Source of the DNA: Platanthera guangdongensis
Taxonomy: Eukaryota > Streptophyta > Magnoliopsida > Asparagales > Orchidaceae
Reading direction: 5' to 3'
DNA: 64,000 bases
Assembly: GCA_039583875.1 (NCBI GenBank)
Contig: CM077162.1
Coordinates: forward strand, 59,502,822-59,566,821
The position numbers and the translations under genes were made by a program. The notes beneath the pieces were generated by a model, which made no database searches, was not told the origin of the DNA, and worked only from the letters and a program-made list of their open reading frames with translations. Positions 52,339 to 63,863 of this stretch are shown here, one piece after another; the first letter of the stretch is position 1; each line of letters starts with the position of its first letter.

Positions 52339-53051
52339 ATGGCGGCTTCCTCCAAGATCGGCGTCGGCTCAGAACTAGTCACCGAAGGTATTGCAGAGCT
52401 CTCTGATGATTTCCACAACCTCCTCATCCTTCTCGACACCGCCGGTCTCTCCTTCATTCTCCAGGAACCCTATCGCATTTTATTCCTCGAAGTTACCTAA
52501 TTCTTCTCCAATCTCAAGGTCAGAAGGAATGGGAAAGTCCTAAAATCCAAAGTGAAGGGTTTGAAACTTAAGTTCACGAAGACCTCTGTCTCTCAGCTTC
52601 TCCGTTTGCCGCTTGTCGATGAGGAAGATGAGTTAGATGATGAAGACTCTGACCGAACAGCCCTTTTTTGTGGCATTTCTCCTGACGCTCAGTATATTAA
52701 AAGGTCAGACATGAACGCTGAAGGAAAATTTCTAGTTGACATTATTGGCAAAATTCTACTGTGCAAGACTCACTCCATCAGAGACATTCCCTTATACTTC
52801 TTCGATATAATGCAAGCAATTATCTGCCGCAAGAAATACCAATTTCGTATGCTGATTTTGGACAAAATCAAGGACAACATGAAATCCCCCAACTACGCCA
52901 GAATTATCTCTTTGCTCCTCCATGCCACAAATCCTGAAGTCTTCAACTTCTCCAAAGGGACCCCACTTCACCACATGAAGAAGGTCTCCATCTCTTTAAT
53001 TTAGAGATGGGATCTCAAGATAAAGAATTCTGCGCAAGATGCCAAGCTTTC
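52339..53051 (+). pseudogene. Element E env-like ORF, truncated copy 1
   Basis: ATG 52339 (MAASSKIGVGSELVTEGIAE) opens the third ORF. A TAA at 52498-52500 lies in the same frame as the open stretch 52552-53004. The segment FFSNLKVRRNGKVLK...FTKTSVSQLLRLPLVDEED, then DIIGKILLCKTHSIRDIPLY, resembles the N-terminal domain that databases call putative plant transposon protein (Transposase_32-like), found in env-like or extra ORFs of plant retroelements. It is cut at 53051 by the duplication junction. A TAG at about 53002 is private to this copy. Confidence 0.7.
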
Positions 53052-54410
53052 AATACCAAACAGAACAAATACGTTTCAACTGACATCATTTGCTATTGCT
53101 GTAATAAGCCAGGTCACGTCATTGCTGACTGCCCTCACAAGAAGAAGGAGGGTGGTAGAAGAGAAGAAAAGAAATCCTCATACAACAAGAAGAGGAAGGA
53201 GAAGAGCCTCATAGCCAAGAAGAGCAAGACTCTTAGCGACTCCGACTCATCTGAGTCAAGCGAAGAAGAAGAAGCTTACTTTGGGCTAATGGCTCAAACA
53301 GAGGATGAACAAGAGCCCCAGTTCACTGGGAAGGTAAACTCTCATACCCCTCTTTCCGATTCTGAAGTCTCTGAACATGATTGCGAGGGTAGCTCCTCTG
53401 ACGATGAGTCAGAATTAATGGCCCCGCACAAGGAGTTAATCATGGCTTACGACAAATGTCGTCGAGTCGTGAAGACTCAGGCTAAAGAGATCAAATCTCT
53501 AAAAGCCGAAGAGAGCATCTTGAGAGAGAAAGTTGCAAAGACTGACTCCCTCGAAGAAAACTTCAATAATGCTATTGAAGAATATGACAAGGCTCTTGAG
53601 CACCTTGACCTGAAGGAGAAGATCATCAAAGGATTGGAAGCCGAACTTGCGGTTGAAACGAAACTTGTTGTGAGTTTCTCGAAGCCCAAAACAGTTCTTC
53701 CATTCGTTGCTGAATTCTCAGCAAAGGCCAAGGGAGCTGGACTAGGCCATGAAGAAGCTCCTAGTAAATCCTCTAGGAAAAAACAAGAATCAACGGAAGA
53801 ATAAGGTCGCCAAAAAGGCCTTAGCCGAAGAGAAAGGGAAAGCCCCTCAAAATCAGACTACATTCAAAAAGGTCATCTTTCCATCAAATGAGTTTGATTT
53901 TGACTCATCATACGGGCACTTTGCTAGGCCTACTTATGTAGAGCCAAAGTCCCGCTATCAAGGATGGGCTAGACCCCGAAACTTTGGCGAAAGTGTCTTT
54001 AAGGAACCTTATGAAGAAGTTATTCTTCAGAGCTATGGCCCTTTCAATCATGGGCATAACTTCAAGAAGGCAACAAAGAGAAAGCCTGTTGTAGAGAAGC
54101 CCAGAAAGGAGAAGAAGCCATGTGATTGCCATCATCATGAGGCATCTTCCTCCAAGAATGCCACCCCTGCTAGACCAAAGTTCCAAAAGGTCAAGCAGGA
54201 GATCTTGAGGCAAAGGTACAACAGATTTGACTGTTAGTGCTGTGGCAAGGTTGGTCACTTCGCCATAGATTGCTGGTTCAATTCCAGAAATGGTGCAACC
54301 CCTCATGTCAGCAATATGAGAAAGACCGCTCATAATGCTAACACTCGTAGGGGGATCACTCTAACCCGAGACCAAGGACCCAAACGTGTTTGGGTTCCTA
54401 AGGCAAATTG
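53052..54410 (+). pseudogene. Element E gag, N-terminally truncated copy 2
   Basis: Lacks the capsid part; begins at the YNTKQNKYVS equivalent. Keeps knuckle 1 (CYCCNKPGHVIADC), the acidic and coiled-coil regions, and knuckle 2, whose CWCCG has become C-stop-CCG by TGG to TAG at about 54236. An extra A near 53780 shifts the frame relative to copy 1, and copy 2 keeps Gln (CAG) where copy 1 has TAG. Confidence 0.85.
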
Positions 54411-54444
54411 ATTATGATTTCAGGGATGTCCAAAGGCCAACAAA

Positions 54445-55712
54445 ATGCCTATCTGGTACTTGGACAGCGGATGCTCTCGGTATATGACCGGGACTAGAAG
54501 CCTCATTCAGAACTTTACTCCAGTCATGAACGGACCAATGGTCATCTTTGGAGGTTCAGACTGTGGAATTACTAGAGGATATGGTATGATTACTAACGGC
54601 AATGTATCCTTCTCGGATGTGGCCTATGGCGAAGGATTGGAACACAATCTCATTAGCATAAGCCAACTCTGCGATAAAGGATACATAGTTGAGTCTATGC
54701 TGATAAGTGCTTGATAAAATCCATTGACAATATGGAAACGATTCTACCCAACACTCGAAGAAGGAATATTTTCTGTTTAAATTTCATCTGTATAGATTCC
54801 TCTACACCAGTGTGTCTTTTAGCAAAAGATAGTGTGTCTCTTGGTGACCAATGACACAAGAGACTATCACATATTAATTTCAAAACCATTAATAAACTAT
54901 TTTCAATGAACTTAGTACGTGATGCCCTAAATGTCAAATATGTCAAAGACAGACCTTGTCATGCATGCGTAAAAGGAAATCAAATAAGGGCTACCTTTAA
55001 AAGCATTATTGGCAAAGACTCTAACAGATGTCTCCATCTATTGCACATGGACTTTTTTGGTCCACTGCGGATTAGAAGCTTGGGAGGTAAGAACTATACA
55101 TTGGTAATTGTTGATGACTACTCGCGCTTTGCGTGGGTATTCTTTCTGAAACACAAGTCAGATACCTTCGACACCTTTACTAATTTTTTCAGGCAAGTCC
55201 AGAATGAGTACAACTGCTCCATAGTCAAAATCAGAAGTGACAACGGAACAGAGTTCAAATCTGGGGCCATGACAGAATTTTGTGAAAGCTTAGGTATCTT
55301 TCATGAGTTTTCCTCTCCTTGTACTCCACAACAGAATGGAGTGGCTGAGAGAAGGAACAGAACACTCATAGAGGCCTGCAGGACCATGTTGAGTGATGCT
55401 TCACTACCGGAGTACTTCTGGGCTGAGGCCGTCAACACTGCATGCCACGTGCAAAATCGAGCACTCATAAACAAAGACCACATTAAGACACCTTACGAAC
55501 TTCTGAAAGGCAGGAAACCAACAGTGTCATACTTTAGAATCTTTGGTTGTAAATGCTTCGTACTTAACAATGGTAAGTATCATACCACCAAGTTCAGCGA
55601 AAAGAGCTTTGAAGGTATTTTTGTAGGATATATTAGCCGTAGTAAGACATATAGGATATTTAATAGAAAAACCCTAGTGGTGGAAGAATCGATACATGTT
55701 GTATTTGATTAG
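54445..55712 (+). pseudogene. Element E pol copy 2: protease, pre-integrase, integrase
   Basis: Same protease (DSGCSRYMTG) and the same one-base deletion near 54693 as copy 1. The pre-integrase Trp codon is TGA near 54851, private to this copy. The integrase core is intact in motifs: LLHMDFFGPLRIRSLGG, KIRSDNGTEFKSGA, QNGVAERRNRTLIEACR, FRIFGCKCFVLNN. Here NGVAE is canonical, whereas copy 1 reads NRVAE. A TAG at about 55710 follows. Confidence 0.9.
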
Positions 55713-57583
55713 ACGAGCTTGCTGCAAAGCAATCCGTCTAGTGTGCTCATTGAAGATGCATGTGAAAAGCTGAAAGAAACTAGCTTGGATGATCCGTCCG
55801 AAGACAAAGGCGAGAAGTTCATTAAGATCACCACTCCAACTCCTATTAGAGAGGCTGATGATCAAAATTAAGAAGTCATCCAGGATGAAGAAATCACTCC
55901 AGTGATTGAAGATAATCCAGATGCAAGAACTATAGAGCTCAGACATCTGAAGGATCACCCCATGGACCAGATCATAGGAGATCCCCGGGATGGTGTCAGA
56001 ATACGGAGAGGTGCAAATAATGAGAATCTTCATTTAAGTTTTCTCTCCCAGGTTGAAACAAAGAAATTTGAGGAAGCAAACTCAGACGCATCATGGATAA
56101 TGGCAATGGAAGAAGAGCTAAATCAGTTCAAGCGCTGCAATGTGTGGATGCTGGTTCCAAGACCCGAAGGAAAGAACATCATTGGAACAAAATGGGTTTA
56201 CAGGAACAAGATGGACGAAGACGGAAGGATCATAAAGAATAAGGCCAGACTCATCGTTAAAGGCTATCGTCAAGAAGAAGGAATCGACTTCGACCAGACA
56301 TATGCTCCAGTGGCATGGCTGGAAGCAATAAGGTTGTTCCTAGCATATGCTGCTTTCAAAGGCTTCACCGTCTATCAGATGGACGTGAAGTCGGCGTTCC
56401 TGAATGGTAACATAAAGGAGGAAGTGTATGTGGAACAACCTCCAGGTTTCGTTGATCCTAACTTTACTGATCATGTCTATTTTCTGCACAAGGCCCTATA
56501 TGGTCTGAAACAAGCTCCTAGAGCTTGGTATGAAAGGCTGTCTACCTTTCTACTTGAGAACAAGTTCACAAGGGGAAAGATAGACAAGACATTATTTCTT
56601 AGGGAAATAAAAGGCAAGATTTTGCTAGTGCAAATCTATGTCGACGACATTATTTTTGGCTCTACAGATGACAACCTCTGCAAAAAGTTCTCAAAACTTA
56701 TGCAAGGGAAGTTTGAAATGAGCAGTATGGACGAGCTGAAGTATTTCTTAGGGCTTCAGGTGAAACAATCTGAAGATGGAATTTTCATCTCACAGACCAA
56801 ATTCACCAAAGAGCTAATTAAGAAATTCGGAATGGAGAACGCAACCTCTATGAGGACTACAATGGGGTCAACTATGTCTCTGGACAAGGATGAAAAAGGG
56901 AAACCTTTTGATGAAACCAAGTACAGAAGCATAATTGGATCCTTGCTCTACCTTACTGCCAGTAGGCCTGACATAATGTTTTCAACATGTGTCTGTGCTA
57001 GATTCCAGGTGAACTCTAAGGAATCTCATTACGCTGCTGCAAAGCGGATCCTGAGATACCTTAAAGGTACACCAAATCTTGGCTTATGGCACCCAAGAAG
57101 TAATGACAGCGAACTAATTGGGTTTTCAGATGCAGATTTTGCAGGTAGCAAAGACAACCGGAAAAGCACCTCAGGGACTTGCCAATTATTCGAAAGAAGC
57201 TAATCTCCTGGAGTAGCAAAAAGCAGAACTGTGTCGCAATCTCAACGGCCGAGTCAGACTATATCTCTGCAGGAAGTTGTTGCGCACAGTTGCTATGGAT
57301 AAAGAATCAGTCCGAGGACTACAACCTGCAGTTCAAGGATATTCCCTTGTACTGTGACTCCTCCAGCGCAATTGCAATAGCCAACAATCCAGTCTCCCAC
57401 AGCCAGACAAAGCATATCGAGCTAAGGTATCACTTCATCCGGGAACATGTGGAGCATGGAGACATAGATCTCCAATATGTGCCCACAGATAGGCAAGTTG
57501 CAGATATCTTCACAAAGCCGCTGGATGAGACCAAGTTCTTGTTCTTCAAGAAAGAGCATGGGATGCTCAACAAAGAGGACTAA
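55713..57583 (+). pseudogene. Element E pol copy 2: reverse transcriptase and RNase H
   Basis: Open from 55902 to 57203 (433 codons): [39 protein letters not shown], intact [12 protein letters not shown], then [19 protein letters not shown] and RNase [21 protein letters not shown] small deletion near 57190 shifts the frame; RNase H then continues at 57179-57583 through [17 protein letters not shown] to [10 protein letters not shown]. The RT start is better preserved here than in copy 1. Confidence 0.9.
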
Positions 57584-57679
57584 AGAAGGCTGGATGACTA
57601 AGATGCAAGTAATTGCAAGGGGTTAGTCAAAATCTACTTTTTCTCAACTTTTTCAAAATTCAACTCGAGAAGCATAAGA

Positions 57680-57925
57680 CATACTCGAGTATGTGACTTC
57701 ACCTACTCGAGTCGCGGCAGACCGACTCAAGTAACAACTGACTCACTCGAGTACTCTTCTCTACTTACTCGAGTATAAGGGTGTGCCTACTCGAGTACCT
57801 ACTTACCTACTCGAGTAAGTCACTTACCTACTCGAGTAAGTCGCCTATCTACTCGAGTACTTTTCTCCACCTACTCGAGTAACTCCTGACAACCTACTCG
57901 AGTAACTCACTTACCTACTCGAGTA
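57680..57925. repeat. TACTCGAGTA array between pol and env-like ORF, copy 2
   Basis: Near-identical duplicate of the 51830-52075 array; one unit is a better palindrome here (actcgagtac versus actcgggtac). Confidence 0.9.
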
Positions 57926-58188
57926 GACTATCTCTTTCTCGTGTTCTATTTCCCAGATTTTGAGATTTGTTCTATTCGCCACCCAAGGCTCAATGCTGCC
58001 TCTTTCTTTAAATTAATTAGCGAAAATTTAAGAGTTATATATATAAAATTCCGAAAACCCTGACCTACACGACATCATTTCTTTCTCTCGAGTACCCTCT
58101 GTCGCTTTATCTACTCTTCCGATTCGACTACTCTCCTCCGTCGCTGCTGTAGAGCTGCCTCTCTCACTTCTTCCAGTCAATTGCATCC

Positions 58189-60577
58189 ATGGCGGCTTCC
58201 TCCAAGATCGGCGTCGGCTCAGAACTAGTCACCGAAGGTATTGCAGAGCTCTCTGATGATTTCCACAACCTCCTCATCCTTCTCGACACCACCGGTCTCT
58301 CCTTCATTCTCCAGGAACCCTATCGCATTTTATTCCTCGAAGTTACCTAATTCTTCTCCAATCTCAAGGTCAGAAGGAATGGGAAAGTCCTAAAATCCAA
58401 AGTGAAGGGTTTGAAACTTAAGTTCACGAAGACCTCTGTCTCTCAGCTTCTCCGTTTGCCGCTTGTCGATGAGGAAGATGAGTTAGATGATGAAGACTCT
58501 GACCGAACAGCCCTTTTTTGTGGCATTTCTCCTGACGCTCAGTATATTAAAAGGTCAAACATGAACGCTGAAGGAAAATTTCTAGTTGACATTATTGGCA
58601 AAATTCTACTGTGCAAGACTCACTCCATCAGAGACATTCCCTTATACTTCTTCGATATAATGCAAGCAATTATCTGCCGCAAGAAATACCAATTTCGTAT
58701 GCTGATTTTGGACAAAATCAAGGACAACATGAAATCCCCCAACTACGCCAGAATTATCTCTCTGCTCCTCCATGCCACAAATCCTGAAGTCTTCAACTTC
58801 TTCAAAGGGACCCCACTTCACCACATGAAGAAGGTCTCCATCTCTTCAATTCAGAGATGGGATCTCAAGATAAAGAATTCTGCCCAAGCTGCCAAGCTTT
58901 CAGAAGTTCCAGAAGTTCCAGCTGTAGAGGACAGGACTCCATCTCCCTCTCCTCATCATGTGGCCAGCTCCCCTGGTGCACCAAGTGAGGGGGAGCCTGC
59001 TCCTTCTTGCCAAGTCAGGGAGCCCTCTCCTCATCCAGAAATTTCATCCCTACCTCATACTCCACAGAGTCCAGCCACTCCTTCAGATCAAGTACCTCAA
59101 GACACTCTTCTGTCCACAGCAGCTGCTATAGATGTTATGATTGCAGAGCTTTCTGAAGAAGTGCTCCCCCTCCTCCTCTATCTCCTCCAGCTCCAACCAC
59201 TGAATGTCACAAGGACTTCTCTCCATCACAGTCTCCTGCCCATTCTCCAGCCAGGACTCCAACACCATCTCCACATCCTCCAACAGACAAGCCAGACACC
59301 ATTCTTATTTCTGATGAGCCTTCTCCTGAGCCAGTTGAGACCCCTCTCAGAAATCTAGACTTCTCTCTTCCTCAGGATAGAGAAGAAGGGGTTGCTCTCT
59401 CTCCTACCACCAGAGCCCACAGCTCTGTGATAATTGAAGAACTAGATCCTTGGGTAACTCCTTCTCTCCCTACTGCTGCTCCCTCTACTACTACTATTAC
59501 AGTCCCCTTCTCCTCAGATTTGCTGCAACATATTACAATTCTTCTTCAAGAACAAAGACATCATTTTGACTCCTCTCTAAAGGTGTTCACTGACAAGGTA
59601 ACTGCTCTTTAGTCTGAGATGAGGAGAGGCTTTGCTGAAATTCAGCATAACGCTGACAAGCTCAAGTACTTATTTCAACTTGGTGGCAAAGCCCTTGACC
59701 ATACTATCACATATGTTGGAAATGTTATGGAACAAGGTATCACCCTGGCAAACAATCAGATAGAACTAGACAAGAGGAATGAAGCCAACAAGATGAAGAT
59801 CTGTGAAGAAATAGGTATTTTCAAAGATGATGCTTTAGCCCAGCTCTCTGTTGAAATCAGAAAGGGGGAGGGTTTGATAAAAGAACTCAAAGAACATGTA
59901 GAAAAATCTGCTACTCAGAAGACAACTGAATGGGAAGCTCATGTGAAGACCATTCATGCTGATGTGCTAGCCCAGATACAGAGTGTCAAATTTCACACTT
60001 ATGACACTCTGTCTGGATGCACAATCAGATCTTGCCAGACCTTGCAGTTGACCCAAACATCATTCCCCATCATCTCAACCCTCTAGCTACAGATGTCACT
60101 GCCCCAGCTATTCCTCTGCAACCTACCTTCTCTCCCAAGCCTGGAGACTCAGTTGCTCCTCCAGACACTTATGTTCCAGGCTGGGAAGAAGAAGACCCTG
60201 CTGATATATTCCTTCAAGCTCCTCTAGAGATCAGAACCTACAAGAAGAAAAGGAAGTATGGTGAAGGCCCCTCTGCTAGCAGGACTGCTCCTTCCAAAGC
60301 CGCTGAACATGCTGAAGCTTGGTCTCCAACCTCAAAGTCTCTAATTTTGGACACACTCAGACTAGTTATGGATCTTAATGAGAACAGGAACATTCACTAC
60401 AGTTTCCAGGAATGGGAGTTATATGAGAAATCTATGCTAAAAAGGAGGATCCATGACAGAGAGTTTGAGAGAAATAACCCTGCTGCTCCTCCAAGGCCTC
60501 CTAAATATTTCCCTAAGCCTTTCAGCTACCTAAGGAGACAGCAAGAAAAGATGGATAAACAGCAATCCCAAGCCTAA
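58189..60577 (+). pseudogene. Element E env-like third ORF, complete copy 2
   Basis: Starts at ATG 58189 with the same TAA (58348-58350) as copy 1. The Transposase_32-like N-terminal part is open from 58402. A long Pro/Ser/Thr-rich middle follows (about 58900-59560) with SPSPHHVASSPGAPSEG; the frame shifts near 59160. Next comes an alpha-helical, likely coiled-coil segment (59500-60010; HHFDSSLKVFTDKVTAL, a TAG at 59610, then MRRGFAEIQHNADKLKYLF). After another shift near 60015 a basic tail ends NPAAPPRPPKYFPKPFSYLR...EKMDKQQSQA. Total about 790 codons if continuous. No signal peptide or membrane span was found by eye. Known Sireviruses have an env-like ORF here of unproven function. Confidence 0.75.
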
Positions 60578-60770
60578 ACCTAAAAGATGTTGAGAGATTG
60601 AAATGACAAGTTGTAAACTTGATGTTTTTGGAAATTTACATATACACAATTCTAAATTTCTATCTAATTATCTTTTTCATTGCCTATTGCTTACCTGCTC
60701 ATGTTTTTCTACTTAGTTTCTTTTATGTCCATAATTCACCTTAGTGTAAAGGGTTCTGACTTCAACAAAT
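60578..60770 (+). other. Element E 3' untranslated stretch
   Basis: AT-rich sequence between env-like ORF and purine tract; no ORF. Confidence 0.6.
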
Positions 60771-60780
60771 AGCGGGAGAT
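60771..60780 (+). promoter_or_regulatory. Element E polypurine tract
   Basis: AGCGGGAGAT immediately before the 3' LTR start. Confidence 0.8.
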
Positions 60781-62638
60781 TGTTGTGTATTACATCCACA
60801 TTAACCCAGATTTGATGAAGTCACCCTGGAACTAAGATGAATTAAGTTGTATTTGATGCTTGGTTTGAGTTACATGTTTGCAGGAATTTCACTGGGAAGT
60901 GTAGACCAATATCAGTCCACAGTGGGTCACCAAACACAGGAACTGTGCAATGTAATCCCTCATTGCATATTCCAAGGTGTTGACTCATGTGTGGTCTCTC
61001 TATTGGGATACACTTCATATTCAAGCTATTGGACTTTGGGAAAAGAATTGGAAGTTGACTACTTAGAAGAAAAAGTGTTCCAACAACAAAAAAATTCTCT
61101 AAGTCTTTTACTCGAGTAGGTCTATAACTACTCGAGTAGTTTGGGTATAATTTACTCTAGTAAAGAAACATTGTACTCGAGTACTTAAGTGTATATCTCG
61201 TGTAGCTAAGTCATGTACTCGAGTAGACATAGTCATATACTCGAGTAGCATATTTATGTACTCGAGTAGATCACTCATATACCCGAGTATAAAGGCTCTC
61301 TCGAAAAATTTTCTAAGTAGGACTCGAGTAAGTATACTCACATACGCGAGTAGAAGAATCAACTAGTAGTTCTCCTACTCGAGTAGATCTGTGTCACTCG
61401 TGTACTTAAAATTTTCCTGCTCCAGAATTTTCAAGTCTTTTACTCGAGAATTTTCACCTACTCGAGTAATTACTTACTCTCGAGTATTTAGTTCAACTAC
61501 TCGAGTAGCTCTTGCTGACATCTTCAGAATTTATTCTAAGTACCCACTCGAGTAGTACTTCATGTACTCGAGTAGTTTATGTAATATACTCGAGTAATTT
61601 TTCTTGTACTCGAGTAGATCCGATATGTACTCGAGTAAGTCACTCTACATACTCGAGTAGTTCTTTCTTGTTTACTCGAGTAGTTGATTTCTACCTACTC
61701 GAGTAGCCTATCTTTTTATACCTGAGTATGTTCTCCTTCATGTACTCGAGTAGTTATTCAACTACTCGAGTAGCTATTCACTTACTCGTGTATATTGCTG
61801 AACCTTTTCTGAAATTTGTCTAAGTCCTTTTTCTAACGGGATTTTAAAATCACGCGACATGATTGGTCTACGTGTACATCATTATGACCGATTATGACCG
61901 TTAGTCTCTCCTATATAAGGTCTTATCAGAAAATGACAAACCCTAAGTATTCTCCAAGCTTTCCTTGTCATTTTATTTCGAGAAACATTCTTCAGCCAAC
62001 TCCTCCCTGTTTTCACGAAATGGAAGCCGCCGCCGCCACCATCTTCTCCGGCCACTACTTCTAAGATCAGAGGACTCATTCTGAAGGAAGTTACAGATCG
62101 AGATTGACATCACCGTTCATCTTCTCTCTCTGATTCTGTAAAAGCAAGAAGATCCAGATCTGGGCCGAGACTCTCTTCACCAATTTCTGATAGTGCTGCA
62201 AAGTCCATAAGAAGAAGTTTTCAGGCCATTTCATCATATCTGATTGAAGTTACTGTTTGTATAATTTTCCAACACTTTATTAATCTTGTAGGAGAAAGTT
62301 TCTCCGAGTGTAGGAGTTTTTCACTTCGAGTTTGTAGGAAGTGTTATCTTCCGAGGTGTAGATCCATTTGTTTGGATCGAGTTTGTAGGAACTTTGTTCC
62401 GAGGGTAGGATTGATTTTTGATCCGAGATAGTGGAGTAGCCGAGTTTAGTTGATTGCTAGATCGGTGAGGGAAAGTGGATGTACCCAAGGTTGGGGAACC
62501 AGTATAAATTTTGTGTCGTCTGTGATATTGGTAGATAGTTCTGTACTGTGCTCTAATTATTTTTTATTCCGCAAAAGACGCACAACTCACCTATTCAACC
62601 CCCTCTAGGTGATTTAGGTTGACAACCGTTTTCTTTCA
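60781..62638 (+). repeat. Element E 3' LTR
   Basis: 1,858 bp, TGTTGTGTATTACATCC...TTTCTTTCA, with the TACTCGAGTA array (61107-61785) and TATA at 61912. Some array units are missing or decayed relative to the 5' LTR, so the arrays evolve faster than the rest. Confidence 0.95.
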
Positions 62639-63166
62639 CTTTATGGTTTGAAAAAAGAAACCCGAGCATGGTATGATAAATTGAATGTTTATTTATTAAA
62701 GAATAGTTAAAAAATGGGTAGTGCTGATTGTACTCTATTTATTAAACATGTTCATGATGATCTTATAGTTTTACAAATATATATTGATGATATTATTTTT
62801 GGTTCCACTAATGAAAGATTGTGTGACAATGTTATAGAAATTATGTAAAATGAATTTGAAATGAGCATGGTAGGAGAACTCACTTATTTTATTGGTTTTC
62901 AAATTACCCAAAAGCATGATGGAATTTTTATTTGTCAATCTAAATATATTCATGATGTTTTAAAAAGATTTGGATTGGAAAATCTAAAACTAGCAAATAG
63001 CCTCATGAGTGTCTCATTGAAGTTAAGGATGAAAGTAGAATTTCTATAGATCAAACACTATATCGAGGAATGATAGGATCGCTATTATATTTGATAGCTT
63101 CTAGACCTGACAATATGTTCATTGTATGCTTATGTGCTAGATTTCAAGCTAATCCCAAAAAATCTC
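62639..63166 (+). pseudogene. Element G reverse transcriptase, middle part
   Basis: Continues from 44304: LYGLKKEPRAWYDKLNVYLL, a TAG, then [20 protein letters not shown] with intact DD, a TAA, and EFEMSMVGELTYFIGFQITQ. GRSLLYLIASRPDNMF-like sequence near 63075 leads into ARFQANPKKS at 63160. The solo LTR H interrupts at 63166/63167. Confidence 0.85.
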
Positions 63167-63199
63167 TGTACAACCTTGGGCTCGCAAAAGGTGGCTCAA

Positions 63200-63365
63200 C
63201 GAGCGAGAAGGGGAGGATGGTGAGATGAATTTCATAGGTGAGTGAGACCAGGAGGCCCACCTGTAGAAGGCGAGATGGGGGGTTCTCTGAAGTAGGCGAG
63301 ACGCCCCATGGGGCGAGATGATGCTAGGAGGCGAGATGGCCTATAGGGCGAGAGGTCGGTGAGAC
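63200..63365. repeat. ggcgaga-rich repeat in solo LTR H
   Basis: About ten variants of ggcgagatg/gcgagacg/gtgagac at irregular 12-25 bp spacing. Confidence 0.6.
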
Positions 63366-63601
63366 GGATAGGGGGGTCGTCTCTCCCGTCAGTCATTTTC
63401 CCCATTCGGCACATGGGAGAAGAGATGTTTTTACCTTTTTACCCCCAGGGGGATTTTACCTTTTTGCCCCAGTTATTTTTACACTTTTACCCCTGGAGGT
63501 CTGCGTATAGCCCTCCAAAACAGCGAAGTTTGGTTGTTGGCAGTATTTTGGTCATTTCAGGTTAGTTCAGAAGGGATATTTGCAGATCAGATTCAGAGGC
63601 C

Positions 63602-63610
63602 TATAAATAG
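63602..63610 (+). promoter_or_regulatory. TATA box of solo LTR H
   Basis: tataaatag, about 250 bp from the LTR end. Confidence 0.6.
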
Positions 63611-63863
63611 ACTGATAAGGTGCCTGGGATGCTTGTTGAACCTTTCCACTTTCTTCCTCACAGGCACCTTGCTCAGTATTGGCTAGGTAGGGGAAGATCT
63701 TCAGTTTCTTCCGGGAAAGAGGTGGGACCTCTGAGCTGAGACCCATCGGTCTATTTCCAGGTCTCCGACTCACGTTGGGAGGGTACTTCAAGAAGAGTAC
63801 TTGTGGATTGCATCCTCAATTTCGAACTTTAGGAGGGACCAGAAAGCTGGTTCCAACAATCTC

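Larger units (their letters stand above)
47202..58901 (+). repeat. 5,850-bp tandem duplication inside element E
   Basis: Copy 1 is 47202-53051, copy 2 is 53052-58901. The unit runs from mid-gag (aataccaaacagaacaaata at 47202 and 53052) through pol, the CTCGAG array and the first ~235 codons of the env-like ORF. At the junction (53051/53052) env-like sequence gccaagctttca runs directly into gag. At the end of copy 2 the env-like ORF continues normally (cagaagttcc at 58901). Only one to two bases of overlap are visible at the junction. Copies differ by scattered substitutions and small indels. Confidence 0.95.
44305..62638 (+). mobile_element. Element E: Sirevirus-like copia element with internal 5.85-kb tandem duplication
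   Basis: 18,334 bp flanked by perfect TSDs CTTTA (44300-44304 and 62639-62643). LTRs 44305-46166 and 60781-62638, TGTTGG/TGTTGT...TTTCTTTCA. Order: LTR, PBS, gag, pol, CTCGAG array, env-like start, then a jump back into gag (53052), pol again, array again, full env-like ORF, purine tract, LTR. Without the duplication it would be about 12.5 kb, in line with large Sireviruses. LTRs differ at about 3% in the first 335 bp (10 changes) by eye. The duplicated units differ at about 1-2%. Confidence 0.95.
63167..63858 (+). mobile_element. Element H: solo LTR
   Basis: 692 bp starting TGTACAACC and ending GGTTCCAACA, flanked by perfect 5-bp TSDs ATCTC (63162-63166 and 63859-63863). No internal coding region, PBS or purine tract, so it is a solo LTR, the usual product of LTR-LTR recombination. 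Contains a TATA box (63602) and a ggcgaga-rich stretch (63200-63365). Orientation is inferred from the TATA box. Confidence 0.9.

Noticed and set aside
52552..53004. Independent 150-codon gene
   Set aside because: Same frame and sequence as the start of the full env-like ORF at 58189; it is the truncated first copy.
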